Shown here: positions 56,738 to 64,000 of the stretch, piece by piece
How positions within the stretch are numbered: the first letter of the stretch is position 1
Layout of the letters: every line of letters begins with the position of its first letter
Source of the DNA: Volvariella volvacea V23
Lineage: Eukaryota > Basidiomycota > Agaricomycetes > Agaricales > Pluteaceae
DNA length: 64,000 nt
NCBI GenBank assembly: GCA_000349905.1
Contig: KB722764.1
Location: 62,001-126,000 of the forward strand
Direction: 5' to 3'
Position numbers and translations under genes: made by a program
The notes under the pieces: model-generated
What the model was told of the DNA's origin: nothing
What the model saw: only the letters and a program-made list of their open reading frames with translations
Database searches by the model: none

Positions 56738-57399
56738 ATGTTCAGCAATCTAGCGAAGCAATTCGCTTCCGGTGGCACGCAGACACCTTTCGGAGCTGGC
56801 GGAAGCGCTGAGGGGAATCAAAAGGGATTGTCCCCTTCTTTGCGCTCGGACATCTATAAACTTGTTGATCAAGTCAAGGCCTGGATAATCGGGGGTGTTG
56901 GGAGTGGGAGTGCTGGGGATGGGTTCTCTTTCAACCCTATTTTAACCACGATTCAAAAACACCTTCCGGATACCAAAGTGGGAATTGAGTCCGTTGGGAG
57001 TGCCGATAACGAAATTGCGGTGGTCGTGGGTGCAATCACGAACATGGTCCTAGAGTTTAGTCAATGGGAAGGGATGGCTGGTGGGATGGCAATGCGAAGC
57101 TGGATCGATACCCTGATTGAAGCGTATGGAAAAGTACCAGAGGGCGATAGGAAAGAGAGAGTCGCTCGTGGAATTTCCCGAGGAATCAATAATCACACCG
57201 ATATTACGTTGGTGCCAAAGGATTTTACCATGAAGATACAAATTATCTCCCTCCTCAAAACTGGTGAGTGGCAGATGACTGAGACACCTGGACGCGGTTA
57301 GCTGATTCTATCCCTTAATCAGTTAGCACTAGAATTTATGGTGCCGGCAGCCATGAGGCAAGACAAGCAGAAGCTGTCTGGGGCTCGAAACTTCTTTGA
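56738..57399 (+). CDS. Protein of unknown function, 200 aa
   Basis: The frame from ATG 56738 begins MFSNLAKQFASGGTQTPFG, a Gly-rich start, and then forms an apparently soluble helical domain (PSLRSDIYKLVDQVKAW, NEIAVVVGAITNMVLEF, MRSWIDTLIEAYGKV). There is a CACG-ATG context typical of highly used fungal starts. The single frame would end at 57301, but a strong donor (GTGAGT, 57264) and acceptor (TTAATCAG, to 57322) give a second exon ending KLL at 57399 and 200 aa in total; I prefer this model. The N-terminus is not a signal peptide and no membrane segment is seen. I do not recognise the family. Confidence 0.6.
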
Positions 57400-57761
57400 T
57401 TTCGGCTCGATCCTGTGTTTGGTGGAGTGGCCAGCGGTGTCAGTTTCCCAGGAAAATTGATTTCACGTAGTCCAAGCGTTTTCATATGATGGTACACTCC
57501 ATGTACTACCTATTGTCTGTGCAGATGGGTATATACTAGACTCATACAACAAAAAACCATGCCATAGGAATAAATAAATCCTCCAGAGGACCGATTAAAG
57601 TGATACATTACCTACGTCTTGTCAGGATGACAAAGGCGGAATGAAGATGAATATACTCACAATAAATAGGCTGCTATTGTCTGGTATAATAGAGCACCAA
57701 AATTATGTATAACAACAAAACGATTATTTGACCCATAAAATCCATAAGGAGAACATATTCA

Positions 57762-59413
57762 TTACATTACCTGAAGACGACGTCAGTGAAGGAGCTAGTG
57801 AATGAGAACAAAGGACGTACATAATTCGGAAAATCCGGAGAGAAAGAAGGAACAGTAGGGGAAAATATTGATGCGTCGCTATCGTCCTCATAGTCATGAG
57901 GGGACGCAAAATTGGCGTCGAAAGTGGACGCCGGAGCGATGGGGTGCTGGAGCCAGTGGCCCTTCTGCGCTGCTCCCATAGGGAGACCGCTGTACCCGTC
58001 GATACTGGCGCCGTCCAGAATCTCCGGGTATTCCGGATTCATTTGGAATAAATCATCGAAGGGGAATTCGAGTGGGTTACACGATGGTGCAGCGAGGCTG
58101 GGTACCTCTGATCGGACAGCGACGGGGCACTCCTTCTTGATGCCGGGATACTGGAATTTGTAGACGGCAGAGAACATGGTGGACGGCGCTGACTCAGCGG
58201 ACTCCCTCACCACCTGCTGGGTGATCGTGTAGAGTGTAGGGTCTGTGTGCACCGTCGTCATCAAGCACTAAGGAAGATGGACGACAAGAACGAACCTGGG
58301 CTGTGCATTATCGTTTTCCAGAAGCCTGGCACTAGGCTAGTGCTGTACAAGACCATAAAGCCCGTTGGATCTTCCGGTGATGGACCGATGGCGACTAGAG
58401 GCGTGGATTCGGAGAAGACGAGGGTCTTATCCATGTGAACAACGAAATGGGACTGGGCCAAGATGGTGGCGTGTGCGACGAATGTCAGTGTCGGGTCGAT
58501 GTTGCGGAGGCAACGAGGCTGGGGAGAGGCATGGATAACATTTGGCCCCCCTTCTGTGCGGTGGTGTTGATGGGGTGATGTATTCGCACCCTCTGGGTCG
58601 GCTTTGGGCGGCTTGCTGGGGCTTTCCGCGGCGCCCTCATGTAGGAGGTCGATGTAGACGATGGTCGAGGGGGCGGGCACAGATCCCGCCCAGTCATCCC
58701 CTCGTGGAAATAGTGAGTCAGTGGGGGTGCTTGGGGCGCTTGAAGCAGAAGCCTCGCTTGAGGAATCGCTATCGCAATGCAATGATGGGAGGCCCCGAAG
58801 TGCAGGGCCAGGTATTTCTCTTAGGAACGCCTCTGTGCGACTCGCACCGGGCCCCACTTGGCGGCGGCAGGGGGAAAGGAGGTTCAATACTACAAGGCGT
58901 AGCGTAAGTCACCATGGTGCGGGCAGAAAAGTGATGGTACGAGCGACTTACGGCGTTTGCCTCCGCATGTGTCCCTCAGCTGCTGCAAACGACTTCCGAC
59001 CTGCTTTGCTGTCCGCCTTTTTCCAGTTTTGTTGTAGATATAATCAGATATAAACCGATTGCGAAGAGGGAAGCGACCAAGTAGTCGTGTTTCTCGAGAG
59101 TCGTCGGGTTGGTATTTTTCCAGACCTATTACAAAGATTAGGTGGCCAAGTGGAGAAGGTGGAACAAATAATCACCCTCAAGCAAGGCCGCCTCCAATTC
59201 TGGTGGCCAAACGGGTTCGCCGCCTCGCGATGTCTTCCAGCTCTTGCGCCCCTTGACTATAGTTTCAAATACATCTTGTGTGGCCGATGTTGTGTCGGGG
59301 GGTGGACAGCTCATGATGTCGGTAAGGGGAGAGGGGGTTGAGCGGATGGGGGATGGTGATGAGGGGGCACTGGGAGTATCGCCCAACGGTGTCTCAACCA
59401 TGGTTGAACACAT
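57762..59413 (-). CDS. TEA/ATTS-domain transcription factor
   Basis: Minus-strand exons: 59413-59176, then one from the TAATAG acceptor, one starting with TATTG after the CC-GTAAGT donor, one from CACACAG near 58245 and a short last exon. Alternative starts at 59458 and 59401 exist. The TEA domain covers about residues 60-135. It opens GRKSWKTSRGGEPVWPPELE, continues ALLEGLEKYQPDD, and shows the recognition part RNRFISDYIYNKTGKRRTAK and QVGSRLQQLRDTCGGKR, as in AbaA/Tec1. The rest is Ser/Pro-rich with an acidic patch (DSDSSSEASASS). In ascomycetes such factors bind CATTCY-like sites and drive filamentation or conidiation; the mushroom target genes are not known. The last splice is inferred (NYVM end). 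Confidence 0.85.
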
Positions 59414-61735
59414 GAGAGTTTTGTAGGAAATGCGTGAGTTTGCTAACTTGCAGATCACTTTGTTTTATATTTCCTTAAACCCTCGAGCGCATAGGTGCGG
59501 CTGCGTTAGATTTCCGTGTGGTAGCGTCACTCCTGAAGATTTAATCTCTGCCCTTATTCGGGACCAAACCAATCAGGGCCCGGGAGATCCAGCACCCCTG
59601 TGGTGGTTTAACCCGTAGGAGTAAAGCTCTCCTGAATAAAGATTGAGGACTAGAACATAAAATGTCGCCAAATCCATGGTAAGCTTCGGAGGAGGGTGGT
59701 TCGCCAATTGGAGTATACATAAGCAATAAACTGGGCAATTTTCTTTCTCCCTCGCTTCCAAGATGCATACGTATGTTAATCTTGCTGACGGAACGAGCAA
59801 ACGTTCTTGCGAGCTGCACGAAAGCTATTCGAATGATGGCCACTGGTCGGTTTGCATAGCCACCCGGTGTTGCAAGCTCGCCGTATGACAAATCGGGTAA
59901 GGGCTCAAGATCTCGAGATGCGTCCAAACCTTGACATACCCTTTAGAGTATTTTGTCCCCATTATTCTCAGATCAGTCAACGAACCTGACGCGTCCGACT
60001 ATTGTTGCTTCATCGTAAATCTGTGCATAAAACACCTCCTTGAACCTGTGGCTTGCTTTAAGATATATTTCCATCTCGTATTATATTATCAGGTACCTTC
60101 TCGTCCGCTCATCGGCAATAATAAAAATTCAATCGCTAAGACTGACACTCGATCATTATTATTTACCGAAGCAGATTCATGGCAAGTTCCAGTGTGTGCC
60201 TAAATCTACGCCCGGATGCATACGCAGAGTGAGAGAATCGGTCTGTGCCACTAGGTTGCCGAGAAATTGCGAGATGCACCTACAGCGAGATTGACCACAA
60301 CAGAAATATCACACTCTTTCACCCACGAATAACTGAGCGGTGTCACGCTTGTCCCAGATCTCGCGTTTACCATTGTTCTTTAACCTGCAATTTCCACGCA
60401 GAAATCGCCTGTTTATCCCCGCGGTTGGCGAACCAATGAGGAGTCTGTCAGCGGCACCATCCCCCGCTCGGTCAAGCACGACGGAATAGGATTTAACATC
60501 GGCATACAAGCCACTCGTTAAGCAACTGTAATTTCAATCCTCTGAATCCACGAGTCCACCGCGTCTGCAGAACCCGTACGGAAATCAATTGGAACCAACT
60601 GGATTTCAACCTTCAACCAAGAGGCTGACATCACCTAACAGAGGGTGAGATCCTGTGGAATCACATAAGCCGTCCTTACTTGGCCATTGACGGACGGAAA
60701 TCTCCAAGGGACCTAGAAGCATCCCCGACCCTTCTTTTGAATTATCGACAGAGATTCACGGGAGCCCCTCAATCAAGCGTAAAGACGAGACCGTGAATCC
60801 ATAAAAAAGGAATAATGACACTGAAATCGATCGAGAAGTACGGACATAACGTACGGTAATTATTCAGCGAGGAATGGACCCGATATTACGAGGGGGATGC
60901 GAACGGAGGCGAGGCTGTTATCATGGACGCAAATCACGTTAGAAGCAACAATACGTTTGCGTTCCTAAAATGACTGACGAAACATGCGGTGCGTTCATTG
61001 CAGAGCCTTTGGGATAGCTCTCTGTCGTCGGCTAAACGCTGGAAAATAGCGGGGGCAGTGGTGCTTGGGAATAGGAAGCTCAATGCACGCGATTGCTTGC
61101 GTGGAAATCCAATAATCTGTACTTTGCGCATAATCCAGTTCGCTCGTGAACCTGCCAAACTTGCCGAGGTCAGTAGGGTATCGGCCCGAAGGTCGTGTTG
61201 GCCTCCCCGACCTAAAATTCAACCATGCCGTAACACGGTTCAATCAGTGTTAAGCTGGAGCGTGAAGTGACCCAATTACGGGAACAATACCGCTAACGGC
61301 GATGGTAAGGCCAGAAGAGATTCAAAAGTAACACAATATCGGAACGCAAAAACTCGTCTTTGGATTGACGTTTGAGTATAAGAAGCAGAGATTTTCTCGG
61401 CGTCCACATGATATGTTCCCGATCTGGGCTTTCATTTGAAAGGAGATCCCCATCGGCAGAAGCATCCCTGACCAAAAGGGAAGGGGTTGGTGAATATATG
61501 GTAGTAAGTAATCCGACAATTATTTCGCGAAAACAGCGTCCTGAGTATGGGCGAAAGGCCCTGATCAAGGTCCAAATGAAGATAACAAAAAAGGGATGAA
61601 GAATAAAGGTCAGAACTAGTACGCCACATTCTAACAAGTGAACGAAAGCGTCAACGAGTGTGGGGCAAACGAGGAACGCATCAACTGTAACTGAAGAAAG
61701 GACAGATATCCTCAAGAGCCGAAAATAGCATCCAG
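59414..61735. other. Long gene-free region upstream of the TEA factor
   Basis: This 2.3-kb stretch between the transcription factor's start and the stop of the glucanase gene has no supported gene. Long upstream regions are common for developmental regulators, so it may hold distal promoter sequence. Confidence 0.4.
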
Positions 61736-64000
61736 TTAGATAGGAGCGGGCGTGATTTCAGAAGCAGCCGCGCCGTCACCAGTACAAAGTGGAGGGATGG
61801 CCGCGTCAACAGCATCCCATTGATCAGGGTATGTGCATCCGGCAATTGGAGTTGGAGCGCCAGCTGTGTCAGCATCGTTGAACCACCCATCACCAACGTC
61901 AACGCTCTGTGTCGGGGTGACCGCAAATGTAATAGGTGGAAGTGTTTGAACCACACCGGTAGGAGTATATGAGGGGAGGAGGGTGGCAGGACCAGCATTT
62001 GCGATAGATGGCGGTGGCCAGGGGAATGCTGCTGTGGAAGCCGCAGCGATTGTTCCAGCACCTACGCCACCGGTCTGCCATGGCTGGAATTCGCCATCGA
62101 AGATGGACCCAGAGACACCATAAGAGGCGCAGACTCCGATGCTCGTCCTTGGATCGGTGGGCATCCACCCCTCCCGGAGACCGAGTTGATAAGACCATAA
62201 AGGTGCTTGAACCCTTCCTGCGGTTGAGTTACCGATCTGAAATATTGAGTTGTATGAGCGTGAGATGACAGGTTTCTGATCTAGCCAATGTACCGTACCT
62301 TCCAGGTCCAGAAGAAGAAATCCTGTAGAGCATCCATGCTGGCGAGGGTGAAGCGGTGTAAACCTGCTTTCGTTTCCTCGTCCCACTGAGACGAATCCTC
62401 CCAGAAACTGCAATCGCCTCCATAGTTCTGGCTACCACCCACTCCGGTCAAGAACAGCGCACAATCATTGAATCCGTTGCTGAACTCTCCCGCTGTAGTA
62501 ACACCGAACCCTGTGCGGCTATGTCCGGACAAGTGATAGCATATGGACCTTAGCCACAGTATATGACGATGATAGGGGTTCATACCTTCCATTAATGCTT
62601 GACGCCCAGCGTTCGCAGGCTCGCTGGGGCCAGATACCACCAGCACCCTCTCCTGTCCCCGTCGCGATAGGCTCCGTAGCGGGGGTGCCATCGAATGCGA
62701 AGTATGGGTGTGTGTCAAGCGCAATGCGGTCTGCTCCAACCAAGAAATCGGACCAAGAGCTCATACCACCGAAGCCATCGTGGTAAGAGATATAGAATCC
62801 ATTGCCTTCTCCAATTCCAGTGATGCCCCGGATCATATCGTGAATTTCAAGATAGCTAGGGTGGAAAAGAAGGTGGCAAGGTTAGAACAATGACAGCCAT
62901 ATCGAGGGGAGTGATTGTCCATGACCATCTTAATCAATCCAGGCACCGAAAACTCAGATACTTACAAACTGCTCAAAGTGCCTCTCCCGATGACACCAAG
63001 GACCGGCTCGTTCATGATCCCGAACATTCCAACAATTTCATTGTACTGGGGCTGGGCGAAGAACTGAGCAAGGACACGGATATATTCCATCGCGCGCTGT
63101 GCATTGGCATAGCCCATGACACCATTCAAGAAGTTTATGCTACCACCCTTACCAGAGTGATTATAACCTATAATGGAAAATATTAGATCGACACACTATA
63201 GTAGGGAAATACACCACGTACCACTCTGAGATCCTGGAATAGTGTGTAGGTCGATGTTGACCCTTAGCCCGTACTTACGCGCCCATTCAATTGCCCGGAG
63301 AATGTACCTAGATGTGCAGCAATAGGAGTGAGGGGCAATCAAAGCGACGAAGGACGAGGCGCGCGTACTGCCAGCAGACTCGGTCAAGGTAGGGCTCGTC
63401 CGGATACTTCTCAACAGCCCAGAAAGGGATGGGCAAACGAATCCAATTCAAGCCAGCACCGGCTATCTCCGCGAAATCTTGCTCGGTCTGTCACAAAGTG
63501 TTGTTGATTGACAAGGTGAAAAAAAGGGATCAGGTGCAGTTGTGAGTAAACAGAGTTCATCACAAGGGCGGAAGGTTTGGGTGGTCGACGTACGATGAAT
63601 GTATTGTAATGTTCCTCGAGTTGGCGAAGTCCACCCCCAGGCGAGGTATCAGCAGCCATATTAATTGAAAGAGACCACTCATCCCGTGAGCCGGGGTATT
63701 TCTGGAATAATGCGGGCGAGATGAACGGCTCCAACACAAACCATCCACCAAGATTGACACTGTGGGCAAGTGAAGTGACGAAAGGGTGTCAGCCAGATCT
63801 CGCGATAAGCCGTAGGAGTGATTGAGGGGGAATGGGCGGAGCAGAGAAAGGGTGGAGTAGGAATAGAAAAGAAGGAGAATAATGCCGTACCCGTACACAC
63901 GGTCCCTTCCCCACCTCCAGGTTTGGTTCAGCGGCGGTGACCAAGAGTTGGCACGAGCGCCATTGTTGAAAGGATCGTTGGGATCGTGGTACCCTAAAAG
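61736..64000 (-). CDS. GH5 exo-beta-1,3-glucanase (5' end outside window)
   Basis: The frame enters at 64000 with GYHDPNDPFNNGARANSWSP and runs through several short exons. GVNLGGWFVLEPFISPALF is the family start; WIRLPIPFWAVE, GLRVNIDLHTIPGSQSG and YNHSGKGG follow. The acid/base is the Glu in GMFGIMNEP (around 63020), and the nucleophile is probably the Glu in TTAGEFSNG (around 62490). DALQDFFFWTWK near 62310 ends the barrel. The C-terminal exon (to 61736) is Ala/Pro/Ser-rich, with no clear GPI signal. GH5 family enzymes of the Exg1 type hydrolyse beta-1,3-glucan from the non-reducing end and remodel the cell wall. The N-terminus, with any signal peptide or membrane anchor, lies outside the window. 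Confidence 0.9.

Noticed and set aside
1..64000. tRNA genes, CRISPR arrays, intact transposons or a prokaryote-like defence system
   Set aside because: I found no cloverleaf with the B-box consensus, no regular spacer arrays, no transposase or reverse transcriptase motifs and no defence-gene signatures. A tRNA or repeat search by program could still find something missed by eye.

Overview
The window is nuclear DNA of a filamentous basidiomycete, most likely an agaricomycete mushroom. The signs are many short (about 45-75 nt) GT-AG introns with CTRAY-like branch sites, an agaricomycete type of F-box/leucine-rich gene family, a polysaccharide lyase 14-like gene, Kre9/Knh1-like small secreted proteins, and basidiomycete-style GCN1, UTP20, CTK3, sugar-transporter, GGPP synthase and TEA-factor genes. 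Gene models were spliced by hand from reading frame, splice phase and paralog comparison. No RNA gene, CRISPR array or intact transposon was recognised.

Left part (1-27.3 kb) is a field of local duplication and decay. It holds three F-box-like genes (one cut by the window edge, one with an in-frame stop). Four minus-strand copies of a Kre9/Knh1-like small secreted protein follow, with a conserved four-exon pattern that starts with a 17-nt exon. Next come one Pro/Ser-rich secreted protein, a decayed centrin copy and the intact centrin gene 2.3 kb downstream, and a PL14 lyase-like gene. Last are three tandem copies plus a 3' fragment of an uncharacterised single-pass membrane protein. In that family the copies show a pseudogene, a lost splice acceptor and an apparent conversion of coding sequence into an intron.

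Right part (27.8-64 kb) is compact and conserved: GCN1 (+), an MFS sugar transporter (-), CTK3 (+), UTP20 (-, interrupted by a 100-N gap that looks spurious), GGPP synthase (+), an unknown 200-aa protein (+), a TEA/ATTS transcription factor (-) and a GH5 exo-beta-1,3-glucanase (-, running off the window). GCN1/MFS, CTK3/UTP20 and unknown/TEA are convergent with 250-360 bp between stops. MFS/CTK3 and UTP20/GGPPS are divergent over about 1.1-1.2 kb. These genes serve general functions (amino-acid starvation signalling, sugar uptake, Pol II CTD phosphorylation, ribosome biogenesis, isoprenoid supply, cell-wall glucan turnover), and nothing suggests one joint pathway.
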